Assembly (NCBI GenBank): GCA_019828595.1
Contig: JAHQRK010000004.1
Coordinates: forward strand, 3,472,001-3,536,000
Origin: Aphanomyces cochlioides
Lineage: Eukaryota > Oomycota > Saprolegniomycetes > Saprolegniales > Verrucalvaceae
Direction: 5' to 3'
Length of the DNA stretch: 64,000 nucleotides
Positions 1 through 10,682 of this stretch are shown in pieces. The notes beneath the pieces are model-generated. The model saw only the letters and a program-made list of their open reading frames with translations. It ran no database searches and had not been told where the DNA came from. How positions within the stretch are numbered: position 1 is the stretch's first letter; every line of letters begins with the position of its first letter. Made by a program: the position numbers and the translations under genes.

Positions 1-612
1 AGTCCCAGATAACAAAAGTCCATTCAGATGTTGTCGACTGGCCCACAATGAACGTGCCATCGTGTGAAAATGCCAAGGACGAAAAGCTGTGGGTATCGTA
101 CGTGAGAGCGCGAATTGGCTCAAGGGTACTCGTCTATGGACGTGGCAATATTATGCAATTCCATGATTGAGTCTTACCTCTGTAACGTGTACTGAATTGG
201 ACTGCAGAGAATAAATGGCAATCGAGCTTTCGGTTCGATGGAGGCCCGAATGCGCACTGCGAGCGATGGCAATTTTGTTTCTCTTGGGCGTGATTGCAAT
301 CGCGCAAACATCTCCGAGGCGTGTGGCAGCATGGCCAGCGACTAAAGGCGGCTCGAAAAAGGCCATCTTTTGGTTGTGCAAGTGTTGCAGCACGACATAC
401 TTGCCAACGGCAAATACAATTTCATTCTTGTTGATGAACGCCAGCATGTCTCGAACATTTGTGTTGAATCCAATCGCTGACAGCGGTGTCACTCGTACGG
501 TTGGCTCGTTGACTCCATCCGCAGCATGAAATGATTTATTGGCGCTCGCAGCTGCACGAATATTCTGCGCCGTGTTGGCTCCATCGGCGTCCGCGCCGCA
601 ACGTTTCGGCAT
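1..612 (-). CDS. CFAP57/WDR65-like WD40 flagellar protein, 5' part (runs off the window)
   Basis: Exon 1 is 178-612 and exon 2 is 1-133, joined across a 44-nt GT-AG intron (134-177) with the frame kept. The chain has a short basic lead, then FNTNVRDMLAFINKNEIVFAV and VVLQHLHNQKMAFFEPP, and exon 2 adds a WD40 blade ending in TFVIWD. This order (a divergent first blade with 'KY.V..N...QK..FI', then 'A..ITP.R..IAIA') matches the N-terminus of CFAP57 (WDR65), an axonemal WD40 protein of inner-arm dynein assembly. An in-frame ATG at 657 would add 15 Cys-rich residues; 612 was preferred. The gene is divergent from the gene at 831. CFAP44/CFAP251-type WD40 proteins are the main alternative. Confidence 0.6.
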
Positions 613-830
613 CCGTAACCGGCAGTTACACCCAAGTTGTCGGTTACAATGACACATCCTCCGGATACGATGGAAATTACACTATTTCAGGGAAATTTCA
701 ACCCTACTCGTCGTTTGCGCAATCGACATGTATGGAGATAAACTATGCTCTTACACTATTTAGAGTAGATCGCGAGTTGCGCAAACGAGTTGGAAGAGCA
801 CTTCAGCGGTCATTTTTGAATTTCCACGCC
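613..830. promoter_or_regulatory. short divergent intergenic region (putative bidirectional promoter)
   Basis: About 220 bp separate the starts of two genes read outward (minus at 612, plus at 831), so both must be driven from here unless the starts are elsewhere. I see no TATA box or strong palindrome. The assignment rests on gene layout only. Confidence 0.35.
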
Positions 831-2978
831 ATGTCCAAGAGCACCGAAAGTTCAACGCGTCCCATGACGCTCCCAGAGAAGATTCTGACGCACTCTGCGG
901 TCGGATTGAAGCATCCGTACGTCGAACCGGGTCAAATGATCTGCGTCAAGACCCAGTGGACGCTCGCTTGTGAAATCACGTGGAAATCCATGGACAAAAC
1001 ATACTCGGTGCGTTTGGACACCACACGATTGAGCTAATAATCGCCTCTGTGTTAGGATATGGGCCGTCCACGCATTTGGCGCAACGATCGTTTCTGGCTT
1101 GCAATTGACCACACCGTGGACCCCCGAGTGAACCATCTTCCTCGACAACAAATGATGATCAAGGCATCAACTGATTTTGCTGAAGAAGCCGCCTTGACCA
1201 ACTTTCAGAAGCCAAACACAACCATCTTGCACACAGAATTCTATCGACAACGCGCCCAACCTGGCCAAGTTGTCGTCGGTGCCGACAGTCATAGTTGCTC
1301 CACCGGTGGTCTTGGTGCGTTTGCCATTGGTCTTGGTGCTGCTGATGTTGTCATGCCACTTGTGACGGGTGAAACATGGATCCAAGTTCCTGAAACAGTC
1401 AAGATTGAATTTGTCAATGCGCCCCCTTTCGGCCTTGGTGGCAAAGATATTATGCTCTACACTTTGGGCCAACTCAAGTGTAACACTGTTGCGATCGGTC
1501 GTTGTGTTGAATGGACTGGCAACATTGCACCATTGTCTTGTGACGCTCGCTTTGCCATTGCTAACATGACTGCTGAATTCGGTGGTATTGCCGGCATCTT
1601 TCCTGCTGATGAACGTACGCAAGCTTATATTGCAAACCGACCATCGCACAATCAAGATGCCCTCTACTTCCGTGCCGATCCCGATGCAAAGTACGCCGAG
1701 ACGTTCCAAATCGATCTTGCTGAGCTCACTCCGCAAGTTGCGCTCTTTCCATCGCCTGACAATGTCCAACCTGTCTCCGCTGTTCTCAACACACCTCTCG
1801 ACGGTTGCTTCATTGGCGCATGTACCACTGCCGAAGAAGACTTGATCTTGGGAGCCCTTGTTTTGGAGCAGTGCTTGAAGCAAGGATTGAAGCCAGTCTC
1901 CAATGGCCAACGTCGAGTTACACCTGGTAGTCAAATCATCATTGACCACCTTCGATCGACTGGGTTGCTTGACTTTTACGAGCAAGCTGGTTTCACTGTT
2001 GGTGCACCTGGCTGCAGCTTTTGCCTTGGTATTGCTGCCGATGTTGCCCAAGACGGTCATGTTTGGCTCACAAGTCAAAACCGCAACTACCGCAACCGCA
2101 TGGGCAAAGGGTCGATTGGCCACTTGGCATCGGCTGTGACTGTTGCCGCGTCCAGCTTCTCCATGACCATCACTGACCCAACTCCATATTTGGCCCTCAT
2201 TGATCCTAAGCGGCTCGAATCGTACATGCCTCCGGTGCCTGACCTCCCCCCGTTGGAAATCGCCACCCCTGCACCAGAACAGCCTTTGCCTGCTGGAGAA
2301 AAGTCCGAAAAAGGATCTGATGAGAAGAACACCATTCCTGAAGTCCTTGAAGGCCGTGCTCAAGTGTTCGGTGACAACATTGATACTGACGCCATCTTGC
2401 CGGGTGAATTTTTGTGTGAAAACGATGTCGAAGCTTTGGGCAAAGTGGCATTCTTGCACACGAACCCAGACTTTCGGTACGAAACTCGAGTGGATTGCAC
2501 TTGTACTCATATGTGATTTAGGGACAAAGTCAAAGAAGGGCAATCGATCGTTGTTGCTGGCCATGGTTTTGGCTGCGGTTCGTCACGTGAACAAGCTGTG
2601 ACGTGCCTCAAGGGTGCCGGTGTTAAGGCCGTCATTGCCAAATCATTCGGCTACATTTTCTCCCGCAATGTGCAAATGTTTGCTCTTGTTGGTATTCGCA
2701 TCACTGATGAGCGCTTTTACGAATTGGCCCAACCCAACGTCCCCATTCGCATCGAGATGCGTGGCCGCACCGTTCACGTGGGAGGCGAAGTTTTCCGCTT
2801 CCAAATGTCCCTCTTTGAGGAAAAATTGCTCGCCGGAGGTGGCATCATCCCTCTCTACAAGAAGTTTGGCAACCGCCTCTTCCGCGTCGCTGTTGAAGAT
2901 GCTGAAGATGAAAGCTCATGCGGCACTTCGTCTGGAGATTGCGGGTCGACCACCAAATCTGTCGACGTTGCTTGGTAG
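831..2978 (+). CDS. LeuC-LeuD fusion hydro-lyase (3-isopropylmalate dehydratase/aconitase family)
   Basis: Three exons, 831-1007, 1056-2476 and 2522-2978, give 684 residues; both introns (48 and 45 nt) keep the frame. The large-subunit half holds [18 protein letters not shown] and three likely [4Fe-4S] cysteines: C315 ([10 protein letters not shown]) and the CxxC C379/C382 (PGCSFCLG). After a charged linker (about 425-450) comes the swivel, small-subunit half with [13 protein letters not shown] and [15 protein letters not shown]. Separate bacterial LeuC and LeuD are here one chain, as in fungal LEU1-type and related aconitase-family proteins. The expected reaction is stereospecific isomerisation of a hydroxy-acid in leucine biosynthesis; the exact substrate (isopropylmalate or homoaconitate-like) cannot be read from sequence. 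An in-frame ATG at 732 could add a basic N-terminus (targeting?). The gene converges on the next one (stop-to-stop about 100 bp). Confidence 0.85.
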
Positions 2979-3080
2979 GCTTTTGCACTTTGAAATTAGA
3001 CGTTAGGATATTCTGTATAATGGCGAACTGCTCGTTCAATTCATGTGTGAGAATTATTTAGTGCAAGGTTACTTGCGGCT

Positions 3081-4652
3081 TCACTTATCTTTCTTTGCTA
3101 TACTAGTTCCTTGAGAAATTTGAGCTAAGGCGCGCTTCTCGGCTTTGTCGTCATATTTCAAAAAGCCGTAGAATCCCAAACCGATGAAGAATAGAACAAT
3201 GCCGCCAGGAATAAGCCAAAGCAGCGTCCATGGATACCCGCGAACAAAGTAACGGTATATCTTGAGAGGGTAGTTCGCTTGGCCGATAGCTCGTTCTTTC
3301 CCCACGAGAATATTGCTCAAGAATTGACAGATGGACTCGGCGTCGTGAGGGCCTTCGTAGTTGTAAAACACTTGAGCCTGCCGCCGAGTTAGCATTTGCA
3401 CCACGGTGAAGTAGCATACCTCAGTGTTCCACACAAAAAACGTCGGTAGTTGATCGCTGTAGACGAAGAATTTTGTCAAGTAGTGCTCGTAGCGAGTACT
3501 GTTGATCCGACCAAAGGCAAACCTTTCGCGTTCACTGGGAGTCAACAGCGAGTTCGAGTAAGATGCAAAGGATTGAAACAACGATTCAAACGACGCATCT
3601 CTTTCTGGCAAGTAGCAGCCCACCACAAGAATCCGAAATGCACCAATGTGCTTAAAGTTAGAGTTCTCGAAAGTGGTGAAGCTTGGGTATCGATTCATTT
3701 CTATCCACTGCAAACTGTCAGAGCCATAAAGTTGGACAGAAATACTGTACACTTGGAAGGGCCAAATCTCCATCGTAGTAATATGGTTGTTGTTGATTCG
3801 AGTCTATACGGGCGACAAATGGTGCAGGTCTGGACAATAGGGTGAACTAAGGACCCAACGAGAGAGCATTACCGAGAAAATTTGGCTATCATTGTGGCGT
3901 CATTTGTTGTCGTGAAAATCTATTTCTTGATCAGAGAAGGATCTCGAGAGGCAGCATACATGCTGATTTTGAAAGAATGCGGCAGTCTTTTTGTAAAGCT
4001 CGAGCATCTCCACTTCCTTTGCATCTGGCTGTGCTGACTAAAAACAAAGTTTGCACTAGAATGGAAATATAGTCGCACCTGGCCAAAGACTAACATGGAG
4101 CCATCGACAGAAAAGTATTGCTCCCATTCTTTGTCCGAGGTAATGGAGCTCACAACATCACCAGCCATTCGTTTGCCAAACTTGACGAAAGAGTCAACAG
4201 AGCGGTCTCCAGGATATGGCTTGAGCTCGACTTCGTTCATTCGTGCATTCCATCGGCCGTACATGATGGTAGGATATCGCACAATTTCATACTTGGCAGC
4301 CAACCTGGGATTGGCGTCCACATTAACTTTCGCTGGAAGCCCATTAGAGCACGGTCATATTGCGAAATTTACCGATTCGAAGAAAAGATTTCGCTTCGAC
4401 TGCTGCATCGTTCAGTATTGGTTCCAAGTGGACACAAGAGGAGCACCAAGGCTACAAGTAATGAGCTTGTCATGGTCGCTCGCTCAGGCTTTGTAATCGT
4501 ACCGCATAAAAGTCAACAAGCCATGTTGAGTCAGAGTCTTTTATTGCCTCAATAAAACTGTCGTCCGTCAGCTGCTCTATCGCGTCACCGGCAGAGCATA
4601 CTTGGAAGACTACACCAAGGAGCAACCAAGCAAGCCACATGAGTTTCTCCAA
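3081..4652 (-). CDS. TMX3-like transmembrane thioredoxin (protein disulfide isomerase)
   Basis: Seven exons: 4503-4652, 4373-4451, 4079-4332, 3960-4037, 3873-3919, 3751-3829, 3081-3707 (437 aa, all junctions GT-AG and in frame). The signal peptide is residues 1-21 (WLAWLLLGVVFQVCSA). The thioredoxin domain follows, with active site PWCSSC (C53, C56) after DFYA and the cis-Pro motif RYPTIM. Two redox-inactive thioredoxin-like stretches contain DGDLALPSWIEMNRYPSF, which aligns in order with TMX3 (DGDLSSWI...). A single transmembrane helix lies at about residues 389-412, and the cytosolic tail ends in KKDK, a KKxx ER-retrieval signal. It is therefore a type I ER membrane oxidoreductase acting on lumenal disulfides. 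The CSSC active site differs from the CGHC of classical PDI. Exons 5 and 6 are short, so their borders are the least certain. Confidence 0.85.
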
Positions 4653-4685
4653 ATTGTTTGCGTCATGAAAAAATTATGGAAAATA

Positions 4686-4958
4686 TTGTCCAAAACTGGA
4701 GTTTTGAGATGTTTTGAAAATGTTTCAATTAATTGATGCATACACTATTTAAAATTTACGCAAACATTTCCTTATACTGTACTGCCCTCCATCGTGACCA
4801 TTAAATAGTGTAATTTCAAACGTTTTAAATGTTTGAAAACATGTTCGAAACATTCAATTCCTTTTCACTTGAAATTTGTATGCGTCAATTGTTGCGTCAA
4901 TTTGCTTGCGTCAAAATTTATTCCGTACGACTCCAGTTTTTTTATTAAAATCACAATA
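4686..4958. repeat. dispersed repeat, copy A (273 bp)
   Basis: Aligned by eye with 35977-36249 on the same strand: about 16 substitutions and one 1-nt indel over 273 bp, roughly 94% identity. Inside is an inverted pair, CACTATTTAA at about 4745 and TTAAATAGTG at about 4802. Both copies encode a similar 35-residue run that is open but has no start context, so it is most likely non-coding. Both copies sit next to mariner-type elements. The type of element is unknown: MITE, solo terminal repeat or satellite relic. Confidence 0.8.
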
Positions 4959-5446
4959 AATAAGAAATTATGTTCATTTATTATTGTCTTTTTCACTGAA
5001 ATTTGTATTTTTGACTAAAAATTGTAATATTCTCAAATACTATTCAGGTTTAGTGAGTTACAGTGTAATGTGAAAGCACATTCAATAAAGAAAAGTTGTG
5101 AATGTGTGTTTTGTGTGTGTTTTTGTGAAGAAGACAAATACTTGATTCTGATTGGCTATAGATTTCAAATAGATTTGGAAAATTTTCACCCCGTTCACAA
5201 TTTAGAGTGTACTACCATATTTGACATGTTATAGCGGTGTATTTTTAAGGTGCACAAAATGGAATTTGTATGCACAGGAAAACTTTGAACGGAAATATTG
5301 TGGGAAATTTCCCCGATCGATTCATTCAATCGATCAGTCAAAATCGACCGAGCATTCGCCAGACCTCTATAAAATAGTATTCATGTATTTGTTTTGGAAG
5401 TTTTCCAAAATTTGAAGACCACTGAAGACAGAGCAAGCAAGAGAGC
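4959..5446. other. AT-rich intergenic DNA with a TG-rich run
   Basis: No gene is recognisable. A TG/T-rich stretch lies at about 5099-5128. The rest is low-complexity A+T DNA between the dispersed repeat and the decayed ORFs that follow. Confidence 0.4.
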
Positions 5447-6273
5447 ATGGAAGACGAGAGCAAGAAAGCATTGACAACCTCGTTGTGGCGATGCACCCTC
5501 AGCAGCACGAGCAGATCAGCTGCTCACCATCAACCAGACGTGCTCGAACTCCCGTCAGACACTTGTCCCCAGAGCAATACAGTCCTCGTCCTGGTTTACC
5601 GACAAGACATAACTTCACTTATACCATCCAAACACGTACTCCAGTAGTGATAAACCCCCGCCAGTCCATGAACCAACAACTATAAGCCCAAAGAGCTTTT
5701 GGTCGTGCGGTTCTCTGAGCTCCAGTTTGCATGATAAACTCTCATTGTTCATTCCAAATATTCATTTTTAAGATGAATTTAATTTGATGGGGTCCTTCAT
5801 ACTGTATCTTCTTTTGACCAATGAAAATGCAGCGTCGATTCTTCGAACGGTTTGGATATCTCTCGAAAACCGACCGAATCCGGCAAATTTGGCCAGAATT
5901 GGCAATACCTCTAATATTCAATAAAAATCAAATGCTGAGGTTTTTTCAAATTCAATTGACCTTGGCGCGAAAATTTGCTTCACGAAATGCCGCGAACAGA
6001 GCGACCACAAGTGAAAGGAACAACTCGAAGAAAAGAAATCCTTCATGAAAGAACTCCGTACAGTTATCAGTTCAAGTGGGACGTTATCACGATGTACAAA
6101 TGTACGAAGAAGAAGGCCTAGGAAGAAATGGCCTTACAAGTGCTATGGGAGGAAACCGAAGAGCGAACTTCATCAGCAGTCGTTGACTTGATTCTGGAAA
6201 TGGAAAATGTGGCTGATAGAACTAGACAATCTGAAGATATCTTTGGAGATATCATTTACGAAACTGTAGTCTA
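5447..6273 (+). pseudogene. decayed ORF fragments, possibly transposon-derived
   Basis: Two short overlapping frames lie at 5447-5685. A better one begins at ATG 5989 (MPRTERPQVKGTTRRKEIL...) and would run to the stop at 6273 but for an in-frame TAG at about 6118. After the stop it resumes with WEETEERTSSAVVDLILEME and an acidic C-terminus, so it looks like one small protein broken once. The position between a dispersed repeat and mariner elements suggests a mobile-element accessory gene. I do not recognise the family, and no catalytic motif is visible. Confidence 0.35.
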
Positions 6274-6333
6274 ACTTTTTCTATAGTAACACTGTTCATC
6301 AATTTGTTTCATCTATTATCATACTTTATTCTA

Positions 6334-6362
6334 TACTACTCCGTCCGGCTTCAATTGTCCAC
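6334..6362 (+). repeat. solo mariner-type terminal repeat (TACTACTCCGTCCGGC)
   Basis: The end sequence follows the TA + CTACTCCGTCC pattern of Stowaway/mariner termini and is related to, but distinct from, the ends of the two complete elements just downstream. No matching inverted partner was found in the window, so this is probably the left end of a truncated element interrupted by later insertions. Confidence 0.4.
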
Positions 6363-6732
6363 TTTGACTTTGGGATGACCGCAAAAATCAGATCATTTCA
6401 GAATGTATGTATTTTATGATTTGTTTAACTGTTAGTATGTATGTATTGATATTCAAGACTATCAGTGCAATCAATGCTGGAGCACCTTAAGAATTAAATA
6501 CCTTTCAAATAAAATTTTGACAGTTGCTCAAAAATACTATATTTAGGAGGTTTTCGAGTGGAAACACACCGCTATAACGCGGATTTTATGTCGCTGGTAT
6601 CTCTCAGGCGCAGCCGAGATCAAAATCGCATCCGTGAGTGCTTTGATGGCCAAATCCAGGACATGCGTGACGCCGACCCCCGCAGGGTTGGGTTGCACAC
6701 GGGCGTCCAAGGCCGACCACACATGTCAAATA

Positions 6733-8578
6733 CTACTCTGGTCCATAATTCGAGTCACATCTATTTCACTTGAATAAACTATACATGCTTCTGTAAATTG
6801 ACTTCAATTTTGTATAGAATTTCAGAAATTGATATTTCAAGCGAATATTTTAATGTATTTTAATTCACTCATGAAGACTACTCATTTAAGCTAATCTACT
6901 GAAATTTCGACAGGTCCTCGCATTCTCGTAAATGGTTCGATCGCACTTCACGTTGAAGTTTGCCAGATCCATCTTTGTACTGTTTTTGTTCATGTGTGGC
7001 ATTTCATAGTCGTTGTCACCAGCTCGTCCCAAGCACGACTCCATTACTTTCTGAAGAGTAATGAAAGTTTTTGAGAGCGTATCAAAGGGCAATTCTTGAA
7101 ACGACTATTTGACGGCATCAATCAAGCTTGGAATATCCTTGCAGCACTTTTCTGTTGCAAGCTTTCAATCGAATTGAAATATCCAAGGTCAAGGACATTG
7201 AAATCGGGGCTGTTTAGGGGTTGGTTGGTAACTTCAATGTTGGAGACACCGTGAGAACGCAAAAGATTTGTCGTTAGAGGGCGATGTGGCCCAGCATTGT
7301 CTTGTTGCAAAAGAATAGTATTTCCACCATAGTGCGAAGGAAACTTCGCTTGAATCGCAGGCACCACATTCTCCAAAATCATTCGAATGTAGTTGGCCGA
7401 GTCGACATTTTCAGGAATCATTTCAATCGTTCCCTTCGCACAATTCTTGCTATTTCTCTTGGCGGCCACGAGCTTCACGAAATGCCATATCCCAATCTTC
7501 CCGTCAAAATTGTTGGAGTTCTTTGAGTCATCTTGGGGACGAGCCACGGCCGCCAAGAACATGACTTTCGTCAGAAATCGAGTTGACTTGGCTGAGCGTT
7601 TTGGCAGAGTTTCGTCCTTATAAGTATAAAATCGCTTCTTTACCTTTGTGATATAGAACCACTTTTCATCGATATGCACACGGTTGTGCATATTGGTGAA
7701 GGCCAAGACACTGCGTGGGCGGCACTCTATGTGTTCGAGAGCATAGTGCATGCGCGCAGTTTTGTTTGCTTCCGTCAACAACGGTTTCGTGCGGCTGGTC
7801 CTTGCTTTCAAGGTTCCCGCTTCCCTCATGTGTCGAATCAAGGTCGACTTTGGAACACCGCAGTGGCCCTCAAGCGCTCGAAGTGTTTGACGGTCATGAA
7901 GCTCAACGCTCTTCACACGCTCTTCGATTTCTTCATGGGTCCATTTTCTTTTTCTGCCTCTACTCCCTATATCAAACCACCTCAGAAATTTATACCCGCA
8001 AACTCGAATATTTTTGGTCTAAATATTAATTTATACAGGTTTACATCGGTTGTTCACGGTGAAATCGGCAGTGGGTCGGCCGTCATGAAGAGACGACCGT
8101 AAGCGCTTCCACAAGCGCGCCACAGTCCGCCAGTGACATTCAAACGACGCAGCAACCTTTGAATATGCACCATGTTGTAATTTGCCCTTGCATGACAGCT
8201 CCAAGAGAGCCTCGTAGATGCCTCTCTGTGTCGATTCATCAAGTTGAATTGCGCGTCGAGTGCCGCCCGGAGTTGGTTGCATTTCGCAGAAGGAAGGTAG
8301 ATCACTTCGCTCGACACTGACTGAATGTCGCTGCTAGTGTTGAGCAATCAAAATGGATAATGAATGAATATTGGCGAGTTGGCCCGTCAAGGCAAGAAGC
8401 GCCAATCTTTGTCCCGCCATTTCTCGAGATTCAGAGTGATTGAAAAGTTCGCAAAGGCACCCAATGAATGAGCAGTGTTTGTATTTTTCTTACATCCAAT
8501 CAAAGCAGATAATTGGGGCTTTTAGAAAAATTCCGCCAATGAAAATGGAAATGTGACTGGATTTATGGACCAGAGTAG
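6733..8578 (-). mobile_element. mariner-like element 1 (MLE1), 1846 bp
   Basis: The ends are TA-flanked (6731-6732 and 8579-8580). The left TIR is CTACTCTGGTCCATAA and the right end is its inverted complement; similarity continues with a few mismatches for about 30 bp to GTCACAT. It carries one minus-strand transposase. The TA target duplication and the 'SPDFNVLDLG' transposase place it in the Tc1/mariner superfamily, nearest the plant/stramenopile mariner type. The right end lies 7 bp from the start of MLE2. The same TIR ends the element at 33099-35926. Confidence 0.85.
6886..8282 (-). pseudogene. MLE1 mariner-type transposase, inactivated
   Basis: The 5' exon starts at 8282 (MQPTPGGTRRAIQLD...), and a GT-AG intron near 7975-8035 joins it to the long second exon. 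N-terminal HTH regions (VAASFECHWRTVARLWKRLR; GVPKSTLIRHMREAG) are followed by VHIDEKWFY, LLQQDNAGPH and NSPDFNVLDLG, the three catalytic Asp motifs. I count 31 residues between the second and third Asp, shorter than the 34-39 usual in the superfamily. The frame is lost after SIESLQQK (about 7160), then a TAG falls at about 7108. The remaining C-terminus (ELPFDTLSKTFITLQKVMES...) is still readable to 6886. It is therefore non-autonomous now. Confidence 0.8.
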
Positions 8579-8585
8579 TATGGTA

Positions 8586-10197
8586 CTACCTCTGTTCCAC
8601 AATTCATGTTATTAGAAATTCAACAATTTCAAATATATGATGTTCAGTATACCATCAACACCCATCGAATCTGAAAATAAAATAAAATCAAACTCGACCG
8701 AACCAGGTACGACGAGCTACTGCATGTTATCATGGGTCAACTAGACATCACAACTTTCAAAGAGGTCGCATAACTGGCTCAATCGTTCTTCTTCTTCAAG
8801 GCGAAGGTCCAGTAGCTGGAGAGTGACTTGATCTTCTTCATTGACTTGATGCTTGCTTCGAGGAATCTTGAATGAATTGGATCCATTCACTTCAATCACA
8901 ATCTTCAAGACGCGCTGTAGGGTCTTGAAGGTTTTGGTTAAGGTGGCAGGTTCCAATTCATTGAAGGCATCCTTGACAGCAAGCATCAATTCTTCGGTTT
9001 TGCGGCATTCCTTCTTGTGTTGAAGTCTTTGAATAGAGTTAAACAAGCCCAAATCAAGAACGTTGAGGTCCGGAGACTTGGCTGGCTGGTTCCTCAATCG
9101 GATATCCCAAGGACCTTCGTTGCCGGCGGCAAGAACCAGCGAATCATTTGGCAAGACATGCGATCTTGCGTTGTCTTGTTGGATCCAAATCGTACCGGCA
9201 GCAACTCCACGAGGCCATATCCAGCAACGTTTGATCGCAGGTAATACTTGCAGCAGCAGCATCGACCTGTATTTCTCACGGTTGATCGTTGTCGGCACAG
9301 CCAACTGAGTCCCTGCAGGCCGATTCTTGCTTGTGCGCTTCGTCGTGACAATGTCCGTGATCTCCCAGCATCCAACCTTCCCATCCCAGCCTTCTCGTGG
9401 TCTTGCAACAGCGCAGAGAAACATCACTTTCTCAATGTGACCCTGGTTTTCGATGCAACGATGAGGCAATTCTTCATCGGGCCACAAGTAAAATCTCATC
9501 TTGGTTCATGTAACGTAGAACCACTTCTCGTCGACATGAACGCAGTCGTACATGTTGTCGAGAAGGGGCTCTACGTACCTCTTGCAGTAGACGACACGAT
9601 CTTTCTTGTGTTGATCGCTCAACAATGGTCTTGTGTAGCTTGATCGCGGCGTGATCCATTTCGTTGCAACGTAGCGCCACAGAACAGTAGTTGGAATTCC
9701 TGTCGCTTTTGACATTGTTCGATAAGTTTGACGTTGCCAAAGTTCCGCGCCTTTGATGGCTTGTTCGACCTCTTCTTGTGTCCGCTTTGGCTTGCGACCA
9801 GCGTTGCCCTTGCCACGTGCTCTCACATCCAATGCTCCGTGCTCTTGCATGGAGGCTTGGCCACGCTTCCACACTCGGTAGCACGTCATACGACTCACTT
9901 TGAACTTGGCGCATGCCGATTCAACCAGTGCTCGATGTAAATTCCCACCACTTGAGCTTCCTCGGAATAGGACACAATATAGAGCGGCTCGCTCGTCGTC
10001 GCGTAGGTTACACTTGCGTTTTATATTGTCAGTCATACGAAGACCCACAAGTTTTGCAAACTGACTCATAAAATTTGGATAAAAATACACCTGGACTCAG
10101 CTCATTGTAAGCTTCCAGAACCACTACTTTTTTAGCCAATCGCAGCGATAAGGGATGAGCATTGTAACTGATAACATGAATTGTGGAACAGAGGTAG
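8586..10197 (-). mobile_element. mariner-like element 2 (MLE2), 1612 bp
   Basis: Flanked by TA (8584-8585, 10198-10199). The first 27 bp, CTACCTCTGTTCCACAATTC then ATGTTAT, are matched perfectly by the inverted complement of the right end. One minus-strand transposase fills it. Its TIR differs from MLE1 (CCTCTGTTCC versus CTCTGGTCC), so it is a sister family, not a duplicate. It begins only 7 bp after MLE1 ends, which shows independent insertion into adjoining TA sites. The longer perfect TIR suggests it is the younger insertion. Confidence 0.87.
8741..10033 (-). pseudogene. MLE2 mariner-type transposase with one in-frame TGA
   Basis: Start taken at ATG 10033 (MTDNIKRKCNLRDDERAALY); an upstream ATG at 10090 is possible. 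HTH domains (ACAKFKVSRMTCYRVWKRGQ; TMSKATGIPTTVLWRYV) are followed by VHVDEKWFY, WIQQDNARSH and KSPDLNVLDLGLFNSIQRLQ. The second-to-third Asp spacing is 34. A single TGA at 9506-9508 splits the protein just after KWFYVT; the same frame then continues to the natural end at 8741. No other lesion is visible. Change of an Arg CGA codon to TGA by deamination is the simplest cause, but readthrough or a sequencing error cannot be excluded. Confidence 0.85.
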
Positions 10198-10682
10198 TAC
10201 TAGTAGTAGTATGTAACAATATCTATTTTCTAGAATTTTTAACAAAATGTGAGTTGATTTTTTAACAGAAAGGGCGCGAACCATGTCAAGTCTACCATAG
10301 CTCAAGGACATGTAATCCCAGACAAACGAGGCCCATGAACTCACAGAAGAGCTCCACTCCCTCGATTGATATTGCTTAGTTCATACACTAGCTTGATGAT
10401 TAGAATTTGCACCTTACCGCGAATGACCGATCATATTCAACAAGATCAACGTTGAGTTTGAAAAATCAATCTTCGACGAGGTCGTTGTTGGATCGCAACA
10501 GACGCTCCATTGAGTCACTACGAGGTATTGTTGTGTTTATTCGAAACTGGAGAGACGCGCTGAATGTATCGACAGAAGAGAATAGACAGACCAATCGGCA
10601 GAACAATTTCAGCCAATCATAGAGAAGAAAAATATCTTGTTCCTTGGATCACAAAGAATTTGATCTGCAAGCCCGAGGTGCG
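10198..10682. other. intergenic/left flank of the Tc1-like two-gene unit
   Basis: It starts with a short TAG/TA repeat (CTAGTAGTAGTA). No gene is recognised. It should contain the left end of the following mobile unit, but no convincing inverted repeat to the right flank was found by eye. CCAAT motifs lie at about 10591 and 10612, close upstream of the ORF at 10683. Confidence 0.3.

Noticed and set aside
1167..2564. 465-residue open frame on the minus strand
   Set aside because: Exact antisense of the LeuCD gene; the sequence has no domain and its openness follows from codon use on the coding strand.
4833..5018. 61-residue frame conserved between the two dispersed repeat copies
   Set aside because: Similarity of the peptide follows from 94% DNA identity; substitutions are not concentrated at third positions and it has no start context.
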